A stretch of 64,000 nucleotides of DNA from CAZAPO01 sp044841755 (GCA_044841755.1 JAXOFM010000001.1:372001-436000), one strand, 5' to 3'; positions 36,938 to 46,656 are shown, counted from the first letter of the stretch. A program made the numbers and translations. The notes: a model not told the origin generated them from the letters alone.

Positions 36938-38479
36938 ATGGCAAATCAAGAAGATAAGTTTAAGAAAGTAATTTCACATGCCAAAGAATATGGTTATGTG
37001 TTTCAGAGTAGCGAAATTTATGATGGTTTAAGTGCTGTTTACGATTACGCTCAGAATGGAGTAGAATTAAAGAACAATATTCGTAACTATTGGTGGAAAG
37101 CTATGGTACAAATGAACGAGAATATTGTTGGTTTAGACGCTGCCATCTTTATGCATCCAACAACTTGGAAAGCTTCTGGTCATGTTGATGCTTTTAACGA
37201 TCCGCTAATAGATAATAAAGACTCAAAGAAAAGATACAGAGCTGATGTTTTAGTTGAAGACTATGTTGGTAAACTTGATACTAAGATTGAAAAGGAAGTT
37301 AAAAAAGCTGCAAAACGTTTTGGTGATGCCTTTGACAAGAAGCAATTTTTAGCAACCAACCCTAGAGTCCTTCAATACAAAGAAAAAGGAGAAGCCATTT
37401 TAAAACGTTTAGGGCAGTCTCTTGAAAAAGAAGATCTTGCAGATGTTAAAGCACTTATTGAAGAGTTGGAAATAGCTTGTCCATTATCTGGAAGTAAGAA
37501 TTGGACGGATGTAAAGCAGTTCAACTTAATGTTTGGAACTAAGTTAGGTGCATCAGCAGATTCTGCAATGGACTTGTACTTACGCCCTGAAACAGCACAA
37601 GGTATTTTTGTAAACTTTTTGAACGTTCAGAAAACGGGGAGGATGAAGATACCTTTCGGAATTGCACAAACAGGAAAAGCTTTTAGAAATGAAATTGTGG
37701 CGAGACAGTTTATTTTCAGAATGCGCGAGTTTGAACAAATGGAAATGCAATTCTTCATCAAACCAGGAACTCAAAAAGAATGGTATGAGCATTGGAAAGA
37801 TGCAAGATTGAGATGGCATAAATCTCTTGGAATGGGAGATGAATTATACCGCTTCCATGACCACGAAAAGCTTGCTCACTATGCAGATGCTGCGGCTGAC
37901 ATTGAGTTTAAATTCCCGTTCGGATTTAAAGAATTAGAAGGTATTCATTCTAGAACAAATTTTGATCTTTCTCAACACGAAGAATTCTCAGGAAAGAAAT
38001 TACAATACTTTGACCATGAAGAGAATAAGAGCTATGTACCTTATGTATTAGAAACTTCTATTGGTCTAGACAGAATGTTCTTAGCTGTATTCTCTAACTC
38101 TTTACAAGAAGAGGAATTAGAAAACGGAACGACGAGAACAGTATTGAAGTTACCGGCAGTTTTAGCGCCTACAAAAGCTGCTATTTTACCATTAGTAAAG
38201 AAGGACGGATTACCTGATATAGCTCGTAAAATTGTTGACGAACTTAAATGGGATTTCTCAGTTGCTTATGATGAGAAAGACGCAGTTGGAAGACGTTATC
38301 GAAGACAAGATGCCAACGGAACACCTTTCTGTATTACTGTAGATCATGATACTTTAGAAGACAATACAGTTACTATACGTCATAGAGATACTATGGAACA
38401 GAAACGAGTGAAGATTGAAGACTTACGTAACATTATCAAACAAGAAGTTGATGTGCGCTCTTGGTTAATGAAGATGTAA
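36938..38479 (+). CDS. glyS: Glycine--tRNA ligase (dimeric class II type)
   Basis: The 513-residue protein is the eukaryote/archaeal-like alpha2 form, not the bacterial alpha2beta2 form. Class II motif 2 is IGIAQTGKAFRNEI...FRMREFEQMEMQFF, and motif 3 lies around VLETSIGLDRMFLAV. The anticodon-binding domain fills about 405-510. The LRPETAQGIFVNF segment is diagnostic. It charges tRNA-Gly in the cytoplasm. Single gene with its own promoter and terminator. I give glyS as symbol; glyQS is used by some annotators for fused forms. Confidence 0.95.
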   Translation: MANQEDKFKKVISHAKEYGYVFQSSEIYDGLSAVYDYAQNGVELKNNIRNYWWKAMVQMNENIVGLDAAIFMHPTTWKASGHVDAFNDPLIDNKDSKKRYRADVLVEDYVGKLDTKIEKEVKKAAKRFGDAFDKKQFLATNPRVLQYKEKGEAILKRLGQSLEKEDLADVKALIEELEIACPLSGSKNWTDVKQFNLMFGTKLGASADSAMDLYLRPETAQGIFVNFLNVQKTGRMKIPFGIAQTGKAFRNEIVARQFIFRMREFEQMEMQFFIKPGTQKEWYEHWKDARLRWHKSLGMGDELYRFHDHEKLAHYADAAADIEFKFPFGFKELEGIHSRTNFDLSQHEEFSGKKLQYFDHEENKSYVPYVLETSIGLDRMFLAVFSNSLQEEELENGTTRTVLKLPAVLAPTKAAILPLVKKDGLPDIARKIVDELKWDFSVAYDEKDAVGRRYRRQDANGTPFCITVDHDTLEDNTVTIRHRDTMEQKRVKIEDLRNIIKQEVDVRSWLMKM

Positions 38480-38507
38480 GCTTTTTAATAATAAATAGAT
38501 AATAGAA

Positions 38508-38536
38508 AACCTTAAGTTAAAGCTTGAGGTTTTTTA
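38508..38536 (+). terminator. Intrinsic terminator after glyS
   Basis: AACCTTAAG (38508-38516) pairs with CTTGAGGTT (38523-38531) with one G-T pair, then a T run. It also lies at the 3' end of the convergent barrel gene. Confidence 0.8.
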
Positions 38537-38539
38537 TTC

Positions 38540-41500
38540 CTAGAAATATGCTTTTAATTGAACCGAACCAGTATGAATTGTTTTGCTAGATTCACTTTTC
38601 CTTCCAAAGTAATTTAAATTTAAATCTAGAAACTTAGTAAGCTTCTTTTGTGCCAATAAACTCCATGTAAAATTACTTCCTGGTTGTAAGCCTTCCATCA
38701 TTTGGTAACCGACTGGCGAGTTTGCATTTCCATCAAACTTATTAGAAAAGTAATTAAATTCAGCATTAATCGCTGCCTTTTCTATATTAGCCGTAGAAAA
38801 TGCTATTCCATATTTATTTTGCTTTAAGGACTCCATCCCTCCTATGGTATTCTCTTTAAAAGCATAATTATAAAACACATCAAACCTTGAATTGTCATTG
38901 AATAAATAAGATAGCTTTGGATTAAATCTTGTTTCATCAATCTTAAAGTTCTTACTATCGAAATTTTCGCTAACACTTTCAGTATTTTCAAAAGCTGTTT
39001 CAAGACTCATCAACCAAGTATCAGCTATTTTATGGTTAAAATCGAGTTGATGGCTATTTAAATGGTTTTCGATAAATCCAAAACTTAACACACTTTGGAG
39101 TTTATTATTCAAATAGGTGTACGATGTTGTATAATACTGCTTACCTCTATTAAAGAATAATATATTCCTAAAGTTTAGTTGTAGCCCTAGTTGATCCTCC
39201 GCATTGGTCTCAAAAGGATTGAGATTAAAATTATTACCATCTCGCCTTACTTTTCTGTCAATTAAATAGGAGGTCTGATTATACAAATGTGACCAAAAAT
39301 TAGGACTGCTTTCTGAATTTGAGCTTAAAATAGAAGGATTAATGGTTAATGTTTGACTTAATCTGTTTTGATGCGTTCTAATAAATATTTGGTTCGGTAA
39401 CAGTACTCTTATATAAGTTCCCTGATCTTGAAATTGAGCAATTTCAAATTCTTCTAATTCTTGAATTCCATTGTTGTTATAATCAATCCACGTATAAGCA
39501 CCTCGCCCTGGTTCTACTTCTACATAAGTGAACTCTTGTTGTGGAAGTGTACCTGAGTTGGTATCAAAAACTGTATTCCATAAAACCACTTGTTTAAAAA
39601 GTTTTTGGCTGTATTGTAATCTAGAATTTAAAGATTGTTCGTTGTCAATACTTTCATCCTCATTTTTCAGTGTTCGGTAGTTAACATACACTCCTAAATT
39701 AGTATTGGTATTTTGTATTAGTTTCGATTTTAAATAATAGGTGTTAGAAGTATTTACTAGCTGCAATATATTATTCTTAATACTGTCATTCACTCTATAC
39801 TTATAACCCAATTCTACAAATATTTTTGTACTGTCTCCAACTCCTGTAAAAACTTCGTAAGTACTGAATTTTTGACTTTCGGGTTTTAACTCTTGGGTTA
39901 CTTTATCTAATTGCTCATTACTTTCTAAGGCAACTTTACCTCCAATCCAAGATTTATTTAAATCGTAGATTGCTTTGTTAAAAGAGCGTGTAAAAGTTGA
40001 TGTTGTAGCAACAGAATTAGTGGTCAAAAAACTGGTGTTTGAAAATATATTCAATTTGTTAAAACTGAAATCTGCTAAAGAAGTATGTCTATTCCCATTA
40101 TAATTATCAGCATAGTTTAAGTGTTCAAATTTATACGTAAATATTCCTTTTTGAGGATGAGAGACATTAACACCAGAGACAAATAAGCTTTGATTTCCCA
40201 TTGGTGCTTCTAAATTCCAGTCTCGATTGAATTCAATGTTATACAATTGCTGAATAGTTGCAAAATTGTCATGAATCACATCCCCTTGAGCGAACACATC
40301 CAAATTCCATAAACTATCATTTTTAATAATTCTTTGGGTGATGCTTAATTTTCCAGCATAGCCATTGTTGTCGTTATCGTCAATACTAGAAAACAGATTA
40401 AGGTCATTCTTACTTGCAGCCAATTCAAACCCAATTTCAGTTTTTTCAGTTGGGTTATATGTTCCATTAATTAGTGCTATTTGCAATTTTATTGGAGCTA
40501 TTAAACGTACAATAGGCTCATAATTACCTTGTGGAATTCCAGCTACAGGTGCAATGTATTCGTAAATGGTATTGATAGCATTTACAGTACTTACAATATA
40601 ATTTCCTTGATTTTCACCAACGTTTGTAAATCTAACATTGTAAAGCTCATCGTTAGGATCATTCGAGAATACAAAAGCCTCCACACCTCCAATAAGTTCT
40701 TTTCTATATAAGATTCTGTTCTCATTATACGCTTCTTCAATTGCAGAAGGAGCATTCATCAAATCATTATCATCTCCAGCTTGCGAAAGTATATCTACTT
40801 GTTCACTAGATAAGTTTTGCTGAAGAGGCTGATTCTTTAAATCGTTCTCTGAATATACAGAAGCCGAAATCTTCAAATTATCATCTTCATAACTCCCACC
40901 TCCATAACCCAAAAATCTGGAATAATTCTTATCGCTAAACTGATAATCTACAGTAATTCGCATTTCTGAAGTTACAGGAAATGTTGGATTGAAAATGATT
41001 TCTCCTGCGTTATAATCAATAATATAGTCCTTGTTTTCGCCTCGTTGTAAGGTCACACCATTTACTGCAACTGTTTCACTACCTGAAACTATTAAAACAA
41101 ATAATTCGCCATTACTTCCTTGTAATTTATATGGCCCTTGATTACCTTCTTGTCCAACAAATCTACTTCTGCTAAACTGTCCACGTACCAAAGCTCCCGA
41201 AGCAAAAAGTTTACTCTGAGATTCCTCCCCACCTAAATTTGTAGTGATTGATAATCCTTGAACGCGCTTGGAGAATTGAGCAAAATAAGAGTCTGTATTT
41301 TCAAGATCAATGTCTCCTGCTCTTATGTTCCATCTATCACTATATAGTTCAATGAACACCTGATCAAATTCATCTAAACGTTGCGAATAACCACTTTCTT
41401 GTAATGGTATATTGGCATCTTGAATGGATGCTCTAAGTGAAACTTTATCATTTAACTTCCCCATAATTTGAAGATCAAGCTCGCTATTCAAAACCGAGTT

Positions 41501-41950
41501 TTGATTGTTGCCAATAGTTACGCCTCTTGAAATACTTCCAGAAGTAATCAAACCATCAAATGGAATAAACTCTTTTGACTCACTTGGCTGGGACAAACGA
41601 TATACCTTCTCCAGATTGCTCGTGTTTTCAACAATAATACTTTCGTCAAGTTGCTTATATGTTCGTGTTAAGAAATCAGGGAATCTTAAATAGTCAACAA
41701 TTATAGAATCGGTTCCAACAGGCTTTTTTAAAATCAAAAGTGCTTTAGTAAAGTTAATTTTATAGAATGAAGAATCCAGCTTGACTCCCTCTTTAGTCCT
41801 TACTAAAAATCTACTGGAATTAATGCTAACACTATCAACAATAATAGAATCTTTTACTGCGAGTCTTTTGGTTTTATAACTACTATTTGTCTCTTGCGAA
41901 AATGCGCAAAAACAGTAAAGAAATGCAAAAATGACAAGAGTAATTTTCAT
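38540..41950 (-). CDS. Large outer-membrane beta-barrel protein, function unknown
   Basis: The 1136-residue protein has a signal peptide ending CAFSQ (about residue 19), an N-terminal soluble segment (about 20-120), then a long run of amphipathic strands full of Asn, Ser, Tyr and Phe, and it ends LKAYF with a terminal aromatic residue, as barrel proteins do. Distinct motifs are SGSISRGVTIGNNQNS and NVSLRASIQDANIPLQE-like text near 130-180, which recur in Bacteroidetes hypothetical proteins. There is no TonB plug or carboxypeptidase-like domain. I cannot assign a role; translocon or structural roles are possible. Confidence 0.7.
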   Translation of the reverse strand: MKITLVIFAFLYCFCAFSQETNSSYKTKRLAVKDSIIVDSVSINSSRFLVRTKEGVKLDSSFYKINFTKALLILKKPVGTDSIIVDYLRFPDFLTRTYKQLDESIIVENTSNLEKVYRLSQPSESKEFIPFDGLITSGSISRGVTIGNNQNSVLNSELDLQIMGKLNDKVSLRASIQDANIPLQESGYSQRLDEFDQVFIELYSDRWNIRAGDIDLENTDSYFAQFSKRVQGLSITTNLGGEESQSKLFASGALVRGQFSRSRFVGQEGNQGPYKLQGSNGELFVLIVSGSETVAVNGVTLQRGENKDYIIDYNAGEIIFNPTFPVTSEMRITVDYQFSDKNYSRFLGYGGGSYEDDNLKISASVYSENDLKNQPLQQNLSSEQVDILSQAGDDNDLMNAPSAIEEAYNENRILYRKELIGGVEAFVFSNDPNDELYNVRFTNVGENQGNYIVSTVNAINTIYEYIAPVAGIPQGNYEPIVRLIAPIKLQIALINGTYNPTEKTEIGFELAASKNDLNLFSSIDDNDNNGYAGKLSITQRIIKNDSLWNLDVFAQGDVIHDNFATIQQLYNIEFNRDWNLEAPMGNQSLFVSGVNVSHPQKGIFTYKFEHLNYADNYNGNRHTSLADFSFNKLNIFSNTSFLTTNSVATTSTFTRSFNKAIYDLNKSWIGGKVALESNEQLDKVTQELKPESQKFSTYEVFTGVGDSTKIFVELGYKYRVNDSIKNNILQLVNTSNTYYLKSKLIQNTNTNLGVYVNYRTLKNEDESIDNEQSLNSRLQYSQKLFKQVVLWNTVFDTNSGTLPQQEFTYVEVEPGRGAYTWIDYNNNGIQELEEFEIAQFQDQGTYIRVLLPNQIFIRTHQNRLSQTLTINPSILSSNSESSPNFWSHLYNQTSYLIDRKVRRDGNNFNLNPFETNAEDQLGLQLNFRNILFFNRGKQYYTTSYTYLNNKLQSVLSFGFIENHLNSHQLDFNHKIADTWLMSLETAFENTESVSENFDSKNFKIDETRFNPKLSYLFNDNSRFDVFYNYAFKENTIGGMESLKQNKYGIAFSTANIEKAAINAEFNYFSNKFDGNANSPVGYQMMEGLQPGSNFTWSLLAQKKLTKFLDLNLNYFGRKSESSKTIHTGSVQLKAYF

Positions 41951-42068
41951 CTAGTAAGGTAAACTAAAAACCTTGTAAAATATTTTGTTGAAAGATTTCG
42001 TTAAAACTCATTTAAAATGATAGTGTAAAAGTACAGCATTATTTATTTTAGCTGAAACCAATACTTCA

Positions 42069-42830
42069 ATGAAAATTATATCCTATAATGTTAACGGAAT
42101 TAGAGCTGCAGTCAATAAGGGATTTATTACATGGTTACAGAGCGCTGATCCAGATGTTATCTGTCTTCAGGAGATAAAAGCCTTAAAAGAACAGCTTGAT
42201 CTTTCAGTATTTAAAGAAGCTGGTTATAACTATAATTATTGGTTTAGCGCTCAAAAAAAAGGATATAGTGGTGTTGCCATTTTAAGTAAAACCGAACCTG
42301 ATCATGTTGAATACGGAACTGGTATAGAGTCTATGGATTTTGAGGGTAGAAATCTTCGTGCAGACTTTAATGGTGTTTCTGTTATGAGCTTATATCTTCC
42401 ATCAGGAACCAATTTAGCTCGACTAGAGCATAAGCTGGAGTATATGGCCATGTTTCAAGATTATGTAAACGACTTAAAGAAAAAGCATCCTAACCTCATA
42501 ATTTGTGGTGATTACAACATTTGTCACGAAGCGATAGATATTCACGATCCTGTTAGAAATAAAAATGTTTCTGGATTCCTTCCAGTTGAAAGAGAATGGA
42601 TAGGGAATTTTATGGATAGCGGATTTATTGATTCTTTCAGGTATTTTAATAAAGAACCTCACAATTATAGTTGGTGGAGTTACAGAGCTAATGCGCGCGC
42701 TAACAATAAAGGTTGGCGATTAGATTATGCTATGGTAGCAAAATCATTACAAGAAAAGCTGAAGAGAGCCGTTATTCTCTCTGAAGCTGTTCACAGCGAT
42801 CATTGTCCAATTTTAGTAGAAATAGAATAA
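42069..42830 (+). CDS. xth: Exodeoxyribonuclease III (AP endonuclease family)
   Basis: The 253-residue protein has the endonuclease/exonuclease/phosphatase fold: MKIISYNVNGIRAAV, the metal-binding Glu in VICLQEIKA, YSGVAILSK, LIICGDYNICHEAIDI with catalytic Asp and Asn, and the terminal SDHCPILVEIE with catalytic Asp-His. It cleaves DNA at abasic sites and trims 3' ends in base excision repair. The OmpA lipoprotein gene starts 12 bases after it on the same strand. Confidence 0.95.
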   Translation: MKIISYNVNGIRAAVNKGFITWLQSADPDVICLQEIKALKEQLDLSVFKEAGYNYNYWFSAQKKGYSGVAILSKTEPDHVEYGTGIESMDFEGRNLRADFNGVSVMSLYLPSGTNLARLEHKLEYMAMFQDYVNDLKKKHPNLIICGDYNICHEAIDIHDPVRNKNVSGFLPVEREWIGNFMDSGFIDSFRYFNKEPHNYSWWSYRANARANNKGWRLDYAMVAKSLQEKLKRAVILSEAVHSDHCPILVEIE

Positions 42831-42842
42831 ACCTAACTTATT

Positions 42843-43802
42843 ATGATTAAAAAAATTTCATTAATAGCATTAACCTTAGTAGTTGTTACATCATGTGTGT
42901 CGCCAAAGGTTTACAAAGAATTAGAAGATAAATATGCTAACCTTAAAAAGGAGCACAGACAGTTAAGTGACGATCACGACGCTTTGCAACAAGCTAAAAC
43001 AAAACTTGAAAATTCGTTAAGTGATCTTCAACAACAATATGACGAAACTGTTGCTAAAAGAGATCAACTGCAAAGTGATTATAACGCTTTAAAATCTAAT
43101 TATGATAATCTAACAGCATCTTATGATGCGCTTGAAAAAAATAGTTCGGCAGCCATTGCAGATAATGTAAAAAAGAACCGAGAGTTGTTAGCACAATTAG
43201 AAGCCAAAGAACAAGCTCTTGCTGCTGAAAACGCACGACTTCAAAAACTGGAAAAAGACCTTGCAGAAAGATCTAGTCGTGTAGCTGAACTTGAAAATCT
43301 TATCGCTGCAAAAGATGAAGCAATGCGAAACTTAAAAGATGCCATTTCACGTGCATTAACAGATTTTGAAGGTAAAGGATTAACCATTGAGCAACGTGAT
43401 GGAAAAGTTTATGTTTCTATGGAAAATAAATTATTATTCAGTTCGGGTAGTTGGGCAGTAAATAGTCAAGGTCGTGAAGCTGTGGTGCAATTGGGAAGCG
43501 TTTTAGCTGACAATCCAGACATAGCCGTTTTGATTGAAGGACATACAGATAATGTTCCCTATAAAGGCAACTCACAATTAAGCGGAAACTGGGATCTTTC
43601 AACTAAAAGAGCAACAGCCATCGTAAACATATTAAGAGAAAATGCAGCTATAAACCCTGAAAATCTTACTGCAGCTGGTAGAGGTGAATATGCACCTGTA
43701 GCAACTAATGACACAGCGGAAGGAAAAGCAAAAAACAGACGTATTGAAGTGATTTTAACTCCAAAATTAGATGAGATCACTAAGCTTTTAAATAATATGT
43801 AA
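42843..43802 (+). CDS. OmpA-family lipoprotein with coiled coil
   Basis: The 319-residue protein has a lipobox ending VVTSC (Cys18), a long coiled coil (about 25-175) and a C-terminal OmpA domain (about 195-315) with LIEGHTDNVPY, NWDLSTKRATAIVNIL and KNRRIEVIL, which bind peptidoglycan. It probably tethers the outer membrane to the cell wall. It is likely transcribed with the upstream xth, given the 12-base gap, though no functional link is evident. Confidence 0.92.
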   Translation: MIKKISLIALTLVVVTSCVSPKVYKELEDKYANLKKEHRQLSDDHDALQQAKTKLENSLSDLQQQYDETVAKRDQLQSDYNALKSNYDNLTASYDALEKNSSAAIADNVKKNRELLAQLEAKEQALAAENARLQKLEKDLAERSSRVAELENLIAAKDEAMRNLKDAISRALTDFEGKGLTIEQRDGKVYVSMENKLLFSSGSWAVNSQGREAVVQLGSVLADNPDIAVLIEGHTDNVPYKGNSQLSGNWDLSTKRATAIVNILRENAAINPENLTAAGRGEYAPVATNDTAEGKAKNRRIEVILTPKLDEITKLLNNM

Positions 43803-43809
43803 AGACTTA

Positions 43810-43825
43810 ATTAGACTTTCGTCTA
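43810..43825 (+). other. Small intercistronic hairpin
   Basis: TTAGAC (43810-43815) pairs with GTCTAA (43820-43825) around TTTC. It has no T tract, so it is more likely an mRNA processing or stability hairpin than a terminator. Confidence 0.35.
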
Positions 43826-43852
43826 AAAGCAATTAACCAGACAATCTAATTT

Positions 43853-44878
43853 ATGAAATATACCACCTTACCAACCACTAACATAAAGATTAGTAAAATA
43901 TGCCTTGGTTCTATGACCTGGGGAAACCAAAATACAGAAGCCGAAGGTCATGAACAATTAGATTATGCAATTGATCAAGGTGTTAATTTTATTGATACTG
44001 CAGAATTATATCCCGTTCCAGCTAATGCAGAAACTTATGGTAGAACTAGTGAAATTATTGGAACTTGGTTAAAGAAAACTGGAAATAGAGATAAGGTAGT
44101 TCTTGCAAGTAAAATTGCTGGTGGTGGCGACTATACAGCACATATTAGAACGACAGGATTTGCCGAGTCTATTGAAGAAGCTGTAAATGGAGAGCTAAAA
44201 CGCTTACAAACGGATTATATTGATCTGTTCCAATTGCATTGGCCTGAGCGAGATACCAATCGCTTTGGTATTCGCGACTATACCCATGATTCTTGGAAAG
44301 ATAATTTTAATGAAGTGTTACACTCACTTCAAAAAGTAGTTGCTACTGGAAAGATAAGGCATGTTGGTCTATCTAATGAAACATCTTGGGGAACCATGCG
44401 CTATTTAGAAGAACATAAAGCGCATAACTTACCAAGAATGATTACCATTCAAAACTCATATTCGCTGTTAAACCGAACATTTGAAGGTGGGCTTGCCGAG
44501 GTTTCCTTAAGAGAAGATATTGGCTTATTGGCCTACTCACCAATGGCTTTTGGCGTGCTTTCTGGTAAATACATTAAAGGAACTGCTGCTGATAATGCAA
44601 GGTTAAAGTTATTCCCTCGTTTTGCAAGATACAGCAGTGAACAGTCAACCGAAGCAGCAAAACAATATCTAAAACTGGCAGAGGCTAATAATATGACACT
44701 AGCACAAATGTCACTGGCATTTGTAAACCAAAGACCTTTTGTTACAAGTAATATTATTGGCGCTACCAACTTAGCACAGCTTAAAGAAAATATTGGCAGT
44801 ATAAATGTTGAATTAAGTGATGAATTGTTGCAAGAAATAAACGCTATTCATAATAGTATTCCTAATCCAGCGCCTTAA
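43853..44878 (+). CDS. Aldo/keto reductase (Tas-like)
   Basis: The 341-residue TIM-barrel oxidoreductase has the catalytic tetrad visible: Asp and Tyr in FIDTAELYPVP, Lys in VVLASKIAGGG, His in FQLHWPERDTNRFG. The long insert after LHWPERD and overall length match the Tas/YghZ-like NADPH-dependent group. It reduces aldehydes or ketones; natural substrate unknown. It starts 50 bases after the OmpA gene and is closed by a strong bidirectional terminator. Confidence 0.92.
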   Translation: MKYTTLPTTNIKISKICLGSMTWGNQNTEAEGHEQLDYAIDQGVNFIDTAELYPVPANAETYGRTSEIIGTWLKKTGNRDKVVLASKIAGGGDYTAHIRTTGFAESIEEAVNGELKRLQTDYIDLFQLHWPERDTNRFGIRDYTHDSWKDNFNEVLHSLQKVVATGKIRHVGLSNETSWGTMRYLEEHKAHNLPRMITIQNSYSLLNRTFEGGLAEVSLREDIGLLAYSPMAFGVLSGKYIKGTAADNARLKLFPRFARYSSEQSTEAAKQYLKLAEANNMTLAQMSLAFVNQRPFVTSNIIGATNLAQLKENIGSINVELSDELLQEINAIHNSIPNPAP

Positions 44879-44897
44879 ACAAAAAATTAATTTAAAC

Positions 44898-44931
44898 AAA
44901 AAAGCCTTTCCAAATTGGAAAGGCTTTTTTT
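44898..44931. terminator. Bidirectional terminator between the reductase and RNase E/G genes
   Basis: A long near-perfect stem, AAAGCCTTTCC (44901-44911) with GGAAAGGCTTT (44917-44927), a 5-base loop, an A run on the left and a T run on the right. It overlaps the last codons of the RNase gene by two bases. Confidence 0.92.
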
Positions 44932-46474
44932 ATAGTTTTATCTTTTTACCATTTTTATCTAAAAAGTGGTATTCAAGATATGTGTAAGCGTCTCTTGGTA
45001 AGATTTTAACCCATTTTTTATGTTCAAAATACCATTTTGAACGTATAGATGGAAAGCCTTTTGTTAAATAGGCTGCTATAAAAGGATGTGTGTTTAAGGT
45101 CACCTTTTTATAGTCTTTTTGCATAATTAAGTCCAGATCGTGTTTTATTTTTTCCACTAAAACAATTGGTGCTTCAACTTCTTTGCCACTTCCGTTAGGA
45201 TTTTCCTCTCGGGTTTTTATGGCCATTTCTGGTCTAACACGCTGTCTGGTTATTTGTATCAATCCAAATTTACTTGGAGGCAATATCTTATGCTTTGCTC
45301 TATCATCCTTCATTTCTTCACGAAGGTGATTAAAGAGCTTTCTTCTGTTTTCTGCGCTAGACATGTCTATAAAATCAACTACTATAATGCCGCCCATATC
45401 ACGCAATCGTAATTGACGAGCAACCTCTGAAGCAGAAATTAAATTCACTTCTAGTGCAGTATCCTCTTGACTTTTGGCTTTATTAGAACGGTTACCACTG
45501 TTCACATCAATTACATGAAGTGCTTCGGTATGCTCTATAACTAAATAAGCTCCTTTTGCCATGGACGTTGTACGTCCAAATGAGGTTTTAATTTGCCTTT
45601 CAATTCCATATTTTTCAAAAATTGGAATCTTAGACTGATACAACTTAACTATTGATTCTTTTTTAGGTGCAATTTGTTGCACATAATCTTTAATTTGAAT
45701 GTAAAGCGATTCATCATCAACAATAATTGAAGTAAAGGTGTCATTAAAAATGTCTCTCAAAATAGAAGAGGCTTTATTCATTTCACCTAATACCTTACTG
45801 GGATGATGTGCTTTATGTAGCTTTTTACACATTGCGGTCCAACGACCCAACGAGTTTTGTAAATCTCTATCTAGTTCTGCTACTTTTTTGCCTTCTGCAA
45901 CGGTACGTACAATAACACCAAAACCTTTTGGCGTGATACTTTTTAATAAGCGTTTAAGTCTGTCTTTTTCTGCTCTATCCTCAATTTTTTGTGAAATTGA
46001 GATTCTGTCTGAAAAAGGAACTAACACAATATATCTACCTGCTATAGAAATCTCCGAGCTAATTCTCGGTCCCTTAGTAGATATAGGTTCTTTAACTATT
46101 TGTACCAGTACAGATTGATTTGATTTTAAGGCGTCATTAATTTTGCCGTCTTTATCAATATCTTTTTCAAATGGGAAATCTTTTAAAGAATAATCTTTAA
46201 GCTTACCTGTGCTTACACGTTTAACGAATTTTAAAAGTGAAGGGAGTTTTGGACCAAGGTCATGATAATGCAAAAAGGCATCTTTTTCGTAACCAACGTT
46301 AACAAACGCTGCGTTTAGACCTGGAACAGATTTTCTTATTTTGGCTAAAAACACATCACCAACAGAAAAGCTGTTACTCTCTTCATCTCTTTGTAATTCT
46401 ATTAGTTTTCCATCTTTTAATAAGGCAAAATCAACATTGTTAGAACTAGATCGTACGATCAATTCTTTATTCAT
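44930..46474 (-). CDS. rng: Ribonuclease E/G family endoribonuclease
   Basis: The 514-residue protein is of RNase G length. It has an N-terminal S1-like domain (about 35-125, with SVGDVFLAKIRKSVPGLNAA), a 5'-sensor/RNase H-like region, and a DNase I-like catalytic domain with the metal Asp residues in VIDVNSGNRS and in GGIIVVDFIDM. After TRQRVRPEM, where the E. coli enzymes carry the CPxC zinc-link, this protein has no cysteine. The long C-terminal scaffold of RNase E is absent. It processes rRNA and mRNA. Two hairpins lie in its leader. Confidence 0.92.
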   Translation of the reverse strand: MNKELIVRSSSNNVDFALLKDGKLIELQRDEESNSFSVGDVFLAKIRKSVPGLNAAFVNVGYEKDAFLHYHDLGPKLPSLLKFVKRVSTGKLKDYSLKDFPFEKDIDKDGKINDALKSNQSVLVQIVKEPISTKGPRISSEISIAGRYIVLVPFSDRISISQKIEDRAEKDRLKRLLKSITPKGFGVIVRTVAEGKKVAELDRDLQNSLGRWTAMCKKLHKAHHPSKVLGEMNKASSILRDIFNDTFTSIIVDDESLYIQIKDYVQQIAPKKESIVKLYQSKIPIFEKYGIERQIKTSFGRTTSMAKGAYLVIEHTEALHVIDVNSGNRSNKAKSQEDTALEVNLISASEVARQLRLRDMGGIIVVDFIDMSSAENRRKLFNHLREEMKDDRAKHKILPPSKFGLIQITRQRVRPEMAIKTREENPNGSGKEVEAPIVLVEKIKHDLDLIMQKDYKKVTLNTHPFIAAYLTKGFPSIRSKWYFEHKKWVKILPRDAYTYLEYHFLDKNGKKIKL

Positions 46475-46489
46475 CTTGTTAATTTTTAT

Positions 46490-46515
46490 CCATCACTTTA
46501 TAAGGTGACAGATGG
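46490..46515 (-). other. Hairpin in the leader of the RNase E/G mRNA
   Basis: CCATC (46490-46494) pairs with GATGG (46511-46515) in one fold, and the inner TCACTT/AGGTGA pair in another. It is 16 bases before the start codon on the reverse strand. Confidence 0.35.
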
Positions 46516-46541
46516 ATTAAACATAATATTTTTTGATCACA

Positions 46542-46555
46542 GGATTTTTAAATCC
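46542..46555 (-). other. Second small dyad upstream of the RNase E/G gene
   Basis: GGATTT (46542-46547) pairs with AAATCC (46550-46555) with only two bases between. It could be a leader hairpin or an operator. Confidence 0.3.
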
Positions 46556-46630
46556 ATAAAACTCTATACTAGTTAGGTAGTAACTATTATGTATGAGTTT
46601 AATATCAAAGAACGATTTTTTTAAAACCGA

Positions 46631-46656
46631 AAAAAGTAGTTGATCAACTACTTTTT
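46631..46656 (-). terminator. Terminator of the HU/small ribosomal protein unit
   Basis: A 26-base perfect palindrome (13-base arms, 46631-46643 and 46644-46656) folds as an 11-pair stem with GATC loop. On the reverse strand it ends in a T run. It lies 4 bases after the small gene. Confidence 0.75.

Noticed and set aside
46631..46656. 26-base perfect palindrome as a mobile-element end or recombination site
   Set aside because: It sits directly after a gene and has a T tract on the proper strand, so a terminator explains it; no transposase or second copy seen.
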